A stretch of 64,000 nt of DNA from Ardenticatenaceae bacterium (GCA_020634245.1 JACKCC010000023.1:1-64000); one strand, 5' to 3'. Shown: positions 50,803 to 59,533, counted from the stretch's first letter. The notes: generated by a model from the letters alone, not told the origin. Made by a program: numbers and translations.

Positions 50803-51819
50803 ATGATTAAAGCAGGGATTTTTGGCGCAACCGGGTATACCGGCTTTGAACTGGCCCAGATTTTACAACGGCATCCACAAGCCGACATTGTGTTTGCCAC
50901 CTCACAATCCAATGCCGGGCAGTCACTGGCCGAAGTTTACCCGACAGCACCTGACGTAAAACTTGTTCTCGGCGAAAACGCGCCGCTGGATGAGGTAGAT
51001 GTCGTCTTTTTATGTTTGCCTCATGCGGCGGCAGCAAACACGGCCGTTACCGCCCTCCAGGCCAACGGCCATGTCATCGATCTCAGCGCCGATTTCCGCA
51101 TTAAAGATGTGGCTGTTTACGAGAAATGGTATGGCGTGACACATCCCGCGCCGGAATTGCTGGAAACGGCCGTGTACGGACTCACCGAATTCGCCAGAAA
51201 AGAACTGCCCGGAGCCAAACTCGTCGCCAATCCCGGCTGCTATCCCACCAGTGTTCTCCTGGCCTTGCAGCCCATTTTGGCGGCCGGACTGCCAATCACC
51301 GGCCCCATCATCGCCGACAGCAAATCGGGCGTTTCCGGGGCCGGACGCGCCCCCAAACAAAACACCCACTTCGTCGAAGTCGCCAACAACTTTTCGCCCT
51401 ACAACATCGGCCGTAAACACCGCCATCTGCCGGAAATGGAACAAGGCATTGCCAGTTTCAGCCAAAATGTAGGCGCGCCGCCGCTCATCTTCTCGCCGCA
51501 CCTGCTGCCCGTGCCGCGCGGCATCCTCTCCACGATCTACGTATCGCTGGGCGGCCAGTCAAATGAAGCCGATATCCGCAGTTTGTACGAAGAAACCTAC
51601 GCCAACGAGCCATTCGTCCATGTTTTGCCTGCCGGGCAGTTGGCCTCGCTGGGCCATGTCAACCATACCAACCGCTGCGTGATGGCGCTTACCTTGGCCG
51701 ATAACACGCTAATCCTGACCTCGGCTATCGACAACCTGATCAAAGGCGCAGCCGGACAGGCAGTGCAAAACATGAATGTGGTTTTTGAACTGGAAGAAAC
51801 TCAAGGATTGATTAGCTAG
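50803..51819 (+). CDS. argC: N-acetyl-gamma-glutamyl-phosphate reductase
   Basis: Third enzyme of arginine synthesis; reduces N-acetylglutamyl phosphate to the semialdehyde with NADPH. The 338 residues have the N-terminal nucleotide-binding GIFGATGYTGFELAQIL, the VVFLCLPHAAAANTAV block, and the catalytic cysteine in LVANPGCYPTSVLLAL (~residue 148). DSKSGVSGAGRAPKQNTHF and HRHLPEMEQGIASF follow, with the conserved His. GGAG lies seven bases before ATG. It is the first structural gene after the attenuator and is followed by a low-complexity hairpin spacer and argB. Confidence 0.96.
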   Translation: MIKAGIFGATGYTGFELAQILQRHPQADIVFATSQSNAGQSLAEVYPTAPDVKLVLGENAPLDEVDVVFLCLPHAAAANTAVTALQANGHVIDLSADFRIKDVAVYEKWYGVTHPAPELLETAVYGLTEFARKELPGAKLVANPGCYPTSVLLALQPILAAGLPITGPIIADSKSGVSGAGRAPKQNTHFVEVANNFSPYNIGRKHRHLPEMEQGIASFSQNVGAPPLIFSPHLLPVPRGILSTIYVSLGGQSNEADIRSLYEETYANEPFVHVLPAGQLASLGHVNHTNRCVMALTLADNTLILTSAIDNLIKGAAGQAVQNMNVVFELEETQGLIS

Positions 51820-51892
51820 AGCGAGAGGGTAGAGCGAGAGGAAGAAAAATTCCTCTAGCCCTAGCTCCATCCTCTAGCTCGCCGGAGGCGAT
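51820..51892 (+). repeat. GAGAGG/CCTCTAGC self-complementary spacer
   Basis: The argC-argB spacer contains GAGCGAGAGG repeats followed by CCTCTAGCCC and CCTCTAGCTC repeats that can pair with them. Similar purine/pyrimidine hairpins lie between argD and the GNAT-argG gene and between argJ and the small membrane protein gene. Confidence 0.6.
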
Positions 51893-52633
51893 ATGCACGT
51901 AATCAAAATTGGTGGTAACGAATTAGATAGTCCCGGGTTTTTAGAAGCGTTAGCCCAGGCAGTCGCCGCTTCGTCGGAGCCGGTGACGATTGTTCACGGC
52001 GGCGGCAAAGCGATTGCCGATTTGCAGGCCAAATTAGGGCTGGCAACAATCAAGGTCGATGGCCTGCGCGTCACCGATACCGACTCGTTAGCCGTGGCCC
52101 AGATGGTGCTATCGGGGCAGGCCAACAAGGCTATCGTGATGGCCCTGCTGGCAGCTGGCGTTGATGCGGTCGGTTTAAGCGGTGTCGATGGCGGGCTGCT
52201 GCGCTGCCAGAAGAAGGTCTATCCCACAGCCGATTTGGGCCTTGTTGGTGAAATTGTCGAGGTGCGGGCAAAGTTGATTGAGATGCTGGCGGAGAAGGGG
52301 ATAACGGCCGTTATCTCTCCCATCTCCCTCGGTTACGACGGCCAGGCCTACAATGTCAACGCCGACGAAGCAGCCAGCGCCGTGGCCCTGGCACTGCAAG
52401 CCGACATCCTGCACTTCATCTCCAACGTGCCCGGCGTCATTTACAAAGACGACGTTTTGGCCGAACTGACCCCCGCCCAAACCGAAGATTTAATCGCCCA
52501 CGGCGTCATCCGCGACGGCATGGTCCCTAAAGTGCGGGCCGCACTGCAAGCCATCGAACTTGGCGTTCCACAAGCCCGTATTGGTAATCTAGCCGGGCTG
52601 GCAGCGGCAGAAGGAACGGTTTTTACAAAATAA
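51893..52633 (+). CDS. argB: Acetylglutamate kinase
   Basis: Phosphorylates N-acetylglutamate with ATP in arginine synthesis. The 246-residue amino-acid-kinase fold has the glycine-rich VIKIGGNELDSPGF start, VTIVHGGGKAIADLQAKLG, VDGLRVTDTDSLAVAQMVLSG, NVNADEAASAVALAL, and DGMVPKVRAALQA near the end. It is shorter than hexameric, arginine-sensitive kinases and lacks their N-terminal helix, so it may escape feedback inhibition; this is inferred. The related [LysW]-aminoadipate kinase LysZ is the alternative, but the neighbours are all arginine enzymes. GGAGGCGATATG supplies the start site. Confidence 0.93.
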   Translation: MHVIKIGGNELDSPGFLEALAQAVAASSEPVTIVHGGGKAIADLQAKLGLATIKVDGLRVTDTDSLAVAQMVLSGQANKAIVMALLAAGVDAVGLSGVDGGLLRCQKKVYPTADLGLVGEIVEVRAKLIEMLAEKGITAVISPISLGYDGQAYNVNADEAASAVALALQADILHFISNVPGVIYKDDVLAELTPAQTEDLIAHGVIRDGMVPKVRAALQAIELGVPQARIGNLAGLAAAEGTVFTK

Positions 52634-52709
52634 TGTCAAAGATTGATGATTAATGATTGAATGCGCTCCCAATCACCAATCATTGATCATCAGTCATCAG
52701 GAGATTTTT

Positions 52710-53930
52710 ATGAACAAAAACGAAATCATCAAAGCCGAAAAACAATACGTTGTCCAGACCTACGTCCGGCCAGAGGTCGTGTTTACGCACGGGCAGGGCG
52801 CGTATTTGTATGACAGCGAGGGCAAACAGTACCTCGATTTCTCGTCGGGGATTGCCGTGACGGCGTTGGGGCATAGTGACGAAACGTGGGCAACGGCCGT
52901 TTCCCAGCAAGCCGCCACCCTCACCCACGTCAGCAATCTTTTCCACACCGCCCCCCACGTGGAACTGGCTAAAAACCTTGTCGAGCACTCCTTCGCCGAC
53001 AAGGTTTTTTTCTGCAACTCCGGCGCGGAAGCCAATGAAGCGGCGATTAAGTTTGCCAGGAAGTGGAAGAATGAAGGGGTGAAGGGTAGAAAGGGTGAAG
53101 GGGTGAGTCACCCCCTCACCTCCTCACCCGTTCACTCCATCATCGCTTTCTCAGGTGGCTTCCACGGCCGTACCATCGGGGCATTATCTGTGACGTACAA
53201 AGCCCAATACCGGGAGCCGTTTGCCCCGCTCATGCCCGGCGTCGTGTTTGCCGAGTACAACAATCTGGAATCAGCACAAGCCGTAATTGGCAATGACACT
53301 TGTGCCGTCATCGTCGAGCCGGTGCAGGGTGAGGGTGGGGTGCATCCGGCGGCGCCCGAATTCCTGCAAGGGCTGCGCGATTTGTGCGACAAGCACGGCG
53401 CTTTGCTCATCTTCGACGAGGTGCAGTGCGGCCTGGGGCGAACCGGCCATCTGTGGGCGCACGAAGCCTACGGGGTGACGCCCGACATCATGACCCTGGC
53501 CAAGCCGCTGGCCGGCGGTCTGCCTATCGGCGCAGCCCTGGTGACAGACGAAGTGGCCGCCGTCTTCCAGCCGGGCGATCATGGCAGTACCTTTGCCGCC
53601 GGGCCGCTGGTATGCACCGCGGCCAACATCGTCTTTGAACGGGTCAGCCAACCCGAATTTCTGGCCCAGGTGCGGGACAACGCCGCTTACCTCAAACACC
53701 GGCTGGAAACGCTGGAATCGGAACAAATTGTGGCTGTACGTGACGCCGGTCTGTTAGTGGGCGTGGAATTGAAAGGCTCTGTCAAACCCGTCATCGCCGC
53801 CGCCCGCGACAAAGGTCTCATCCTCATCAACGCTGGCGAAAACGTCCTGCGCCTGGCCCCGCCGCTCATCATCACCAAGGAGCAGATTGATACGGCCGTT
53901 AACATTATCGAGGAATGTTTAGAAAGTTAG
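52710..53930 (+). CDS. argD: Acetylornithine aminotransferase with an unusual in-frame insertion
   Basis: A PLP aminotransferase making N-acetylornithine from the semialdehyde. From ATG 52710 (AGGAG upstream) it has 406 residues. Features: ENVLYDxxG-like GQGAYLYDSEGKQYLDFSSG, CNSGAEANEAAIKFARKW, the FSGGFHGRT block, VQGEGGVHPA, LLIFDEVQCGLGRTG and the lysine in IMTLAKPLAGGLPIGAAL. Between ARKW and IIAFSGG about 25 residues (KNEGVKGRKGEGVSHPLTSS and neighbours) replace a normally shorter loop. Their DNA (about 53067-53137) is a GGGTGAAGGG/CCCTCACC inverted repeat like the spacers. The active-site residues are untouched, so the enzyme is probably functional. Confidence 0.92.
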   Translation: MNKNEIIKAEKQYVVQTYVRPEVVFTHGQGAYLYDSEGKQYLDFSSGIAVTALGHSDETWATAVSQQAATLTHVSNLFHTAPHVELAKNLVEHSFADKVFFCNSGAEANEAAIKFARKWKNEGVKGRKGEGVSHPLTSSPVHSIIAFSGGFHGRTIGALSVTYKAQYREPFAPLMPGVVFAEYNNLESAQAVIGNDTCAVIVEPVQGEGGVHPAAPEFLQGLRDLCDKHGALLIFDEVQCGLGRTGHLWAHEAYGVTPDIMTLAKPLAGGLPIGAALVTDEVAAVFQPGDHGSTFAAGPLVCTAANIVFERVSQPEFLAQVRDNAAYLKHRLETLESEQIVAVRDAGLLVGVELKGSVKPVIAAARDKGLILINAGENVLRLAPPLIITKEQIDTAVNIIEECLES

Positions 53931-53979
53931 AGTGAGAGGGTATCTTCTTCCTCTCGCTTTACCCTCTAGCTATTTCGCC

Positions 53980-55809
53980 ATGAACATTCGAGCTGCCCGC
54001 GAATCCGACATCCCCGATATCCTGCGCCTGGTCAGCGACCACGCCCGGCGCGGCGACTTACTGCCACGCACCGCTATTTCCATCCGCGAAACACTAGGTG
54101 ATTGGCTGGTTGGTAAAGATGAAGACGGCGACATTGTAGCCTGTGTCTCTCTGTTCTACTACACGCCGGTACTGGCCGAAGTCCGCTCTCTGGCCGTCGC
54201 CGATAAGGTCAAAGGGCAGGGTTGGGGGCGCACTATCGTCAAAACCCTCATTACCCGCGCCCGGCAAAATGGCGTACCGACCCTGTTCGCCTTGACCCGC
54301 GCCGTCGATTTCTTCCAAAAAGCAGGCTTTACCATTACCCAGCGAGAGCGATTCCCGGAAAAAGTGTGGCGCGACTGCCAGTTTTGCCCGATTCAGGAGG
54401 CTTGTGACGAAACGGCCGTTGTCCTGCATCTGAACGAACCTACTACACAACGCGTGACCACACAACGCGTGACCACACATCGTATGGCCATCCCCCTGTC
54501 CCCAGTTCAACATGTTTCACCCTCAAAAAAAGGTATATTATCCATGCCAAAAGCTAAAGTTAACAAAGTTGTTCTTGCCTATTCCGGCGGCCTCGATACT
54601 TCGGTCATCGTGCCCTGGCTCAAAGAAAATTATGGCTGCGAAGTCATTTGCTTCTGCGCCAACATCGGCCAGGGAGATGACGAACTGAAAGGACTGGAAG
54701 CCAAAGCGTTAGCCAGCGGCGCCAACAAAATCTACATCGAAGATTTGCGCCACGAATTCGCTAAAGATTTCCTCTTCCCCATGATGCAGTCCGGCGCAAT
54801 TTATGAGAAAGAATACCTGCTGGGCACGTCCATCGCCCGCCCGCTTATCGCCAAATGGCAGGTAGCCATCGCTGAAGCCGAAGGCGCCGATGCTGTCGCT
54901 CACGGCGCAACCGGCAAAGGCAACGACCAGGTGCGTTTCGAACTGACCTACAAAGCGCTCAATCCTACACTCAAAGTCATTGCTCCCTGGCGGGAATGGG
55001 ACATCCGTTCGCGGGAAGATACCCTGGCCTACGCCGCCAAACATAACGTGCCCGTCACCCACACCGTCAAATCCATCTACAGCCGCGACGCCAACCTGTG
55101 GCACCTATCCCATGAGGGCGGCATTCTGGAAGACCCGACCAACGAGCCGGAAGAGGTGATGTATCAGTGGACAACCGCGACGGAAAATGCGCCGGATAAA
55201 GCAGAAGTGGTAAAAATTGATTTTGAGCAGGGTGTACCAGTTGCCGTCAACGACATGCAGCTTCCCCCGGCCCAAGTTATCGCAAACCTGAACAATTTAG
55301 GCGCTAAACATGGCGTCGGCCGGGTTGATCTGGTGGAAAACCGGCTGGTGGGAATGAAATCGCACGGTGTTTATGAGACGCCTGGCGGTACAATTCTGTA
55401 CAAATCCCACCAGGCACTGGAATCGCTGACTTTGGACCGCGATACCAGCCACTACAAGGCAGAAATGGCGATTCGATATGCCGAACTGGTTTACAATGGC
55501 AAATGGTACACAACCCTGCGCGAAGCAATGCAAGCGTTTGTGGACAAAACGCAGGAAACGGCCACCGGTTGGGTGAAGGTAAAACTGTACAAGGGTAATG
55601 TGACGGTTATCGGCCGTTACAGCCCGCACAGCCTCTACCGGGAGGATTTCGCCACCTTTGGCCAGGAAGATGTGTACGATCAACGTGACTCGGTCGGTTT
55701 CATCACCCTATTTGGCCTGCAAATGAAGGTCAAGGCGATGCACGAGGTTAGCGACGGCGGCAAGACCCGCTATGCCGCGCCAGACTATTCCAAGTTTAAG
55801 CGGGATTAG
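53980..55809 (+). CDS. argG: GNAT acetyltransferase (ArgA-like) fused to argininosuccinate synthase
   Basis: One uninterrupted frame of 609 residues from ATG 53980. Residues 1-~150 are a GNAT acyltransferase (RAARESDIPDILRLVSDHAR; RSLAVADKVKGQGWGRTIVK, the acetyl-CoA loop; FALTRAVDFFQKAGF), resembling short ArgA N-acetylglutamate synthases. A linker of ~35 residues with TTQRVTTQRVTTHR repeats follows. Residues ~189-609 are complete argininosuccinate synthase: NKVVLAYSGGLDTSVIVPWL (ATP pyrophosphatase motif), EYLLGTSIARPLIAKWQVAI, VAHGATGKGNDQVRFE, DLVENRLVGMKSHGVYETPG. An ATG at 54544 with AAAGG upstream could start ArgG separately, so both a fusion and an ArgG alone are possible. It sits between argD and argJ. 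The GNAT substrate is inferred from context. Confidence 0.87.
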   Translation: MNIRAARESDIPDILRLVSDHARRGDLLPRTAISIRETLGDWLVGKDEDGDIVACVSLFYYTPVLAEVRSLAVADKVKGQGWGRTIVKTLITRARQNGVPTLFALTRAVDFFQKAGFTITQRERFPEKVWRDCQFCPIQEACDETAVVLHLNEPTTQRVTTQRVTTHRMAIPLSPVQHVSPSKKGILSMPKAKVNKVVLAYSGGLDTSVIVPWLKENYGCEVICFCANIGQGDDELKGLEAKALASGANKIYIEDLRHEFAKDFLFPMMQSGAIYEKEYLLGTSIARPLIAKWQVAIAEAEGADAVAHGATGKGNDQVRFELTYKALNPTLKVIAPWREWDIRSREDTLAYAAKHNVPVTHTVKSIYSRDANLWHLSHEGGILEDPTNEPEEVMYQWTTATENAPDKAEVVKIDFEQGVPVAVNDMQLPPAQVIANLNNLGAKHGVGRVDLVENRLVGMKSHGVYETPGGTILYKSHQALESLTLDRDTSHYKAEMAIRYAELVYNGKWYTTLREAMQAFVDKTQETATGWVKVKLYKGNVTVIGRYSPHSLYREDFATFGQEDVYDQRDSVGFITLFGLQMKVKAMHEVSDGGKTRYAAPDYSKFKRD

Positions 55810-55889
55810 GAATTTAACTGCGGAGACACGGAGAAACGAGGAGAGAAGAAGGAATAAACCGTGTCCTCTACGTCTCTGCGATTCGTTAA

Positions 55890-57122
55890 ATGGAGGATGA
55901 TTTGAACGTTATTGAATCAGGAACCGTAACTTCACCCGCCGGTTTTCGCGCAGCAGCTTTAGCTGCCCACATCAAATACGCCAATCGACTGGATTTAGCC
56001 GTCATTGTCAGCGACCGTGACTGCGCCGCTGCCGGGGTTTTCACACAAAATCAGGTGGCGGCGGCCCCTGTGCTGGTGGATAAGGAAACATTGGCAAAAG
56101 GCAACGGCCGTATCCGAGCCATCATCGCCAACGCCGGTAACGCTAACGCCAGCACCGGGAAGCCCGGTCTGAAAAACGCCCGCGACACCCAGCAAATCGC
56201 AGCTGCCAGTCTGGGCTGCACGCCGGAGCAGGTGCTCATCCTCTCTACCGGCGTCATCGGCGTGCAGTTACCGATGAACAAGTTACAGGCCGGAATTGAA
56301 ACTGCCGCTAACCAACATTCGCCGGACAATGGGTTGGCCGCAGCCCAAGCCATCATGACTACCGATACACATCCCAAACATTTAGCCGTGCAAGTTGAAC
56401 TGCCCGGCGGTGTGGTAACGATTGGCGGGATGGCTAAAGGATCGGGCATGATTCATCCCAACATGGCCACGATGCTGGGCGTGGTGACGACGGATGCGTT
56501 GGTTGCGCCGGAATTGCTACAAGGGATGTTGGGAACGGCCGTAAACGCCAGCTTCAACCGCATCTCCGTCGATGGCGACACCAGCACCAACGACACCGTC
56601 CTGCTTCTAGCCAACGGAGCCAGCGGCGTACCGGTCAATGATGCGGCCAGCGTCAAAGCATTTCAGACCACCCTAACCGATTTCTGCATCCAACTCGCGC
56701 AAATGATCGTCCGCGATGGCGAAGGAGCCAGCAAATTCGTCGAGATTCAGGTCACCAGCGCAAAAAATAGCAGCGACGCCCACGCCATCGCCGCCACTAT
56801 CACCACCTCGCCGCTGGTGAAAACTGCCTTCGCTGGCAGCGACGCCAACTGGGGACGCATTCTAGCCGCTGCTGGACGGGCGGGCGTAACATTTGATCAA
56901 AATCTGGTCGAATTGTGGATCGGCATTAACACGCCAAACGAACTGCAATTGGTGGCTCAAGGCACGCCAACCAACTATCAAGAAGCCGATGCCGCCCGCA
57001 TCTTTGCTCAACCAACCTTCAAAATCCGGCTCGATTTGGGCATAGGGACAGCTTCGGATATGATGTGGACCAGCGACCTGACTCACGAATACGTCAGTAT
57101 CAACGCTGATTATCGAACGTAA
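55890..57122 (+). CDS. argJ: Bifunctional ornithine acetyltransferase / N-acetylglutamate synthase
   Basis: ArgJ transfers acetyl from acetylornithine to glutamate and can make acetylglutamate from acetyl-CoA. The 410 residues show the Ntn-hydrolase-like self-cleavage site in HPNMATMLGVVTTDA (Thr of ATML, residue ~190), which creates alpha and beta chains. Also visible are VFTQNQVAAAPV, AIIANAGNANASTG, ILSTGVIGVQLPM, SVDGDTSTNDTVLLLANG and the end block SDANWGRILAAAGRAG. ATG 55890 or TTG 55902 may be the start; GGAGG at 55892 favours the TTG. With both ArgJ and an ArgA-like domain, the operon has two potential sources of acetylglutamate. Confidence 0.94.
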   Translation: MEDDLNVIESGTVTSPAGFRAAALAAHIKYANRLDLAVIVSDRDCAAAGVFTQNQVAAAPVLVDKETLAKGNGRIRAIIANAGNANASTGKPGLKNARDTQQIAAASLGCTPEQVLILSTGVIGVQLPMNKLQAGIETAANQHSPDNGLAAAQAIMTTDTHPKHLAVQVELPGGVVTIGGMAKGSGMIHPNMATMLGVVTTDALVAPELLQGMLGTAVNASFNRISVDGDTSTNDTVLLLANGASGVPVNDAASVKAFQTTLTDFCIQLAQMIVRDGEGASKFVEIQVTSAKNSSDAHAIAATITTSPLVKTAFAGSDANWGRILAAAGRAGVTFDQNLVELWIGINTPNELQLVAQGTPTNYQEADAARIFAQPTFKIRLDLGIGTASDMMWTSDLTHEYVSINADYRT

Positions 57123-57190
57123 GCGAGAGCTAGGGGAAAGAGCTAGAGGGATTTCAGCCTCTAGCTCTCGCTCTAACCTCTGGCTAAATG
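57123..57190 (+). repeat. GAGCTAGAGG hairpin between argJ and the small membrane protein
   Basis: AGAGCTAGAGG and CCTCTAGCTCT are perfect complements eight bases apart, with further imperfect pairing outwards. The wording matches the argC-argB spacer. Confidence 0.65.
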
Positions 57191-57199
57191 GAGTGAATC

Positions 57200-57418
57200 A
57201 TGGGCTTGCAATTGTTGAGCACAATCATGGCTGTGTGGGGAGCCATTATGGTCATTGGCACGGTGTTTAAGTTGGATTTTTATTGGGACACCAACCAAAT
57301 GGCCGAGAGTCGCAAAATGTTCGGAGAACGAGGGGCAATTATTTTGCATACGGCCGTTGGCCTGCTCATGATCGGCCTCGGCATCTGGGTCATCATCGGC
57401 GAGGTAGGTGGTTCATAG
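57200..57418 (+). CDS. Small two-span membrane protein in the arg operon
   Basis: A 72-residue protein preceded by AATGGAGTG and starting at ATG 57200. Two hydrophobic segments (about residues 4-22, LLSTIMAVWGAIMVIGTVF, and 46-65) flank a short loop, FYWDTNQMAESRKMFGERG. No family is recognised. Its position between argJ and argH, with spacers typical of the operon, indicates cotranscription, so a link to arginine, export or signalling is possible but unsupported by motifs. Confidence 0.65.
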   Translation: MGLQLLSTIMAVWGAIMVIGTVFKLDFYWDTNQMAESRKMFGERGAIILHTAVGLLMIGLGIWVIIGEVGGS

Positions 57419-57513
57419 AGCCGGGACCAAGGGTGGCCCCTCTACAACACTAAACCCGCAGGAGGGCCTCCCAGGCCCTGGCTTCACACAAACCAAACAG
57501 GACAGGAGTTCAA

Positions 57514-58887
57514 ATGAGCAAACTATGGGGCGGCCGTTTCGCCAAACAAACGGATTCATTGGTACATCAATTCAATGCCAGCATCGGTTTTGATTCCCGG
57601 CTTTACGACGAAGACATTACCGGCAGCATCGCCTGGGCCAACGGGCTGCTCAAGGCTGGCATTTTAACCGAGTCAGAGACCGAAACCATCATCACCGGGC
57701 TGGAACAGGTCCGGAATGAATTTGCTATTAGCTCCTTTGAATTTGCACCGGATGATGAGGATGTGCATACGGCCGTTGAGCGCCGCCTGACCGAGATTGT
57801 GGGTGAAGTGGGGGGCAAGCTTCATACCGGCCGCAGCCGCAACGACCAGGTGGCTACCGATTTCCGGCTGTGGGTGCGCCGTGCCTGCAACGAAGTACAA
57901 ACCTGGTTGGTCGATTTGCAACAGGCAATGATTGCCAACGCCGAAACCAATCTGAACTTACCCATGCCCGGCTATACCCATTTGCAGCACGCCCAGCCCA
58001 TTACCTGGGGCCATTGGCTGCTCTCCCACTTCTGGCCGCTGGTACGTGATAGGAAACGACTCGAGCAGGTACATGCGCAGGCCGGAGTTTTACCGCTGGG
58101 TTCTGGGGCGCTGGCCGGCACAGCCTTCCCAATCGACCGGGAAGCGTTGGCTGCCGAACTAGGCTTCGATGAAATTTCGCAAAACAGCCTGGATGGCGTC
58201 TCCGATCGGGATTTTGCGGCCGATTTTCTGTACGCGTCGGCCATGCTGGGGCTGCATCTCAGCCGATTGTCGGAGCAGTTGATTTTGTTTAGCAGCAGTG
58301 AGTTTGGCTTTGTGCGTCTGGATGATAGCTACAGTACCGGCTCCAGCCTGATGCCGCAAAAGAAAAACCCGGACACCCTGGAGCTGACGCGGGGCAAAAG
58401 CGGTCGTCTCATCGGCAACTTGACGGGCTTACTGACGACGCTAAAAGGACTGCCATCGTCGTATGACAAAGATTTGCAGGAGGATAAGGAACCGGTTTTT
58501 GATGCGTTTGATACACTGGGGATGGTTGTGCCGGTGATGGCCGGACTTATCCGCACGCTGCAATTACGCCCGGAACGGATGGCAGCGCAGTTGGAACCAA
58601 GTCTGCTGGCGACGGATTTGGCCGACTACCTGGTAAAAAAGGGGATGCCGTTCCGGCAGGCGCATGGCGTGGTCGGTCAGGTGGTGGCATTGGCCGAGGA
58701 GATGGGGGTGGCGTTAACGGCCGTAACCCTGCCCTATCTCCAATCTATCAGCAGCTATTTTGAGGAAGATGTAACGGCCGTGTTCCAAATAAAAAGCGCT
58801 TTGGAAAACCGCTCTGTAACCGGCGCAACATCTCCCAAAGCGCTAAATGACCAATTAAACGAGGCAAAAAAGCGTACTGGCCGTTAA
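57514..58887 (+). CDS. argH: Argininosuccinate lyase
   Basis: Last enzyme of arginine synthesis; splits argininosuccinate to arginine and fumarate. The 457 residues start KLWGGRFAKQTDSLVHQFNA, the standard opening. Catalytic and family blocks are DEDVHTAVERRLTE, KLHTGRSRNDQVATDFRLW, MPGYTHLQHAQPITWGHW with the catalytic His, and the signature GSSLMPQKKNPDTLEL (~residues 280-295) with catalytic Ser. AGGAG precedes ATG. It ends four bases into the convergent response-regulator gene and is the last gene of the operon. Confidence 0.97.
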   Translation: MSKLWGGRFAKQTDSLVHQFNASIGFDSRLYDEDITGSIAWANGLLKAGILTESETETIITGLEQVRNEFAISSFEFAPDDEDVHTAVERRLTEIVGEVGGKLHTGRSRNDQVATDFRLWVRRACNEVQTWLVDLQQAMIANAETNLNLPMPGYTHLQHAQPITWGHWLLSHFWPLVRDRKRLEQVHAQAGVLPLGSGALAGTAFPIDREALAAELGFDEISQNSLDGVSDRDFAADFLYASAMLGLHLSRLSEQLILFSSSEFGFVRLDDSYSTGSSLMPQKKNPDTLELTRGKSGRLIGNLTGLLTTLKGLPSSYDKDLQEDKEPVFDAFDTLGMVVPVMAGLIRTLQLRPERMAAQLEPSLLATDLADYLVKKGMPFRQAHGVVGQVVALAEEMGVALTAVTLPYLQSISSYFEEDVTAVFQIKSALENRSVTGATSPKALNDQLNEAKKRTGR

Positions 58888-59264
58888 ATGGAAACCGTTT
58901 CTCCCAACACTTCCTTGATGCTGCTAAGCAGTTCTTTGAACCCAACCGGTTTGGTCAGGTATTTATTTGCGCCAGCATCCAAACCATCTTGAATAGCAGT
59001 GGGGGTTGTTTTGGCGCTTAGCATGATAACGGGCAATTCCGCTGTGTGCGGCTGTGATCGCAGTGTACGACAAACAGCCAAACCATCCAGTCCAGGCATC
59101 ATCACATCTAAAATCATGATGTCGGGTTTATGAGCTTCAACCTGCTCCAGTGCCACAAAGCCATCCTCGGCTTCGTAAATCTTAAACCCAGTCCCCTTTA
59201 ACATAAGGCGTAAGAGATCACGAGTCATTTCCTCATCATCTACCAAAAGAACCGATTTATCCAA
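58884..59264 (-). CDS. Single-domain response regulator (CheY-like)
   Basis: A 126-residue receiver domain with no output domain. The acidic pocket is LLVDDEEMTR, the phosphorylated Asp lies in IMILDVMMPGLDGLAV (Asp ~53), the switch Ser/Thr in IMLSAKTT, and the Lys in YLTKPVGFKELL. It therefore should be phosphorylated by a partner histidine kinase, none of which is encoded in this window. The gene is convergent with argH and overlaps it by four bases. The spacer upstream (59265-59659, 395 bases) holds an A/T-rich region and the two-hairpin element. Confidence 0.88.
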   Translation of the reverse strand: MDKSVLLVDDEEMTRDLLRLMLKGTGFKIYEAEDGFVALEQVEAHKPDIMILDVMMPGLDGLAVCRTLRSQPHTAELPVIMLSAKTTPTAIQDGLDAGANKYLTKPVGFKELLSSIKEVLGETVSI

Positions 59265-59428
59265 GTGATACTCTCCTCAAATCAATCAAAATCTTATCAT
59301 GTCCACCTTCATAGCTTATCATAAGACAGCCATTTCGGTTAGATGACACTTCTCCTAATTTGCCATAAAACAATTACGGTACATCTTAAGTTTATTCGTA
59401 ATTTGCACTTTCTATACTCATCATAGGT
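59265..59428. other. A/T-rich intergenic stretch
   Basis: Divergent spacer between the two response-regulator genes. It is rich in A/T, and I see no gene. TTATCATAAGACAGCC and similar words may contain promoters for both directions, but none is convincing. Confidence 0.5.
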
Positions 59429-59533
59429 AAACTGCAAAACTGTTTTGAGAGAAAGATATTATTTCTCTGCGGTTTATCAAGGAGAACGGGTCAAACATTG
59501 CTATCTAATTCATAATGCCTTCCCGTTTTCACC
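59429..59533. repeat. Two-hairpin dispersed element, copy 2
   Basis: The first arms are AAACTGCAAAA and CTGCGGTTT, the second GAGAACGGG and CCCGTTTTC. The order and length (105 bases) parallel the copy at 7823-7931. The word AATTCATAATGCCTTCCCG corresponds to AATTCAAATGTCTTCC at 13808. Confidence 0.65.
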
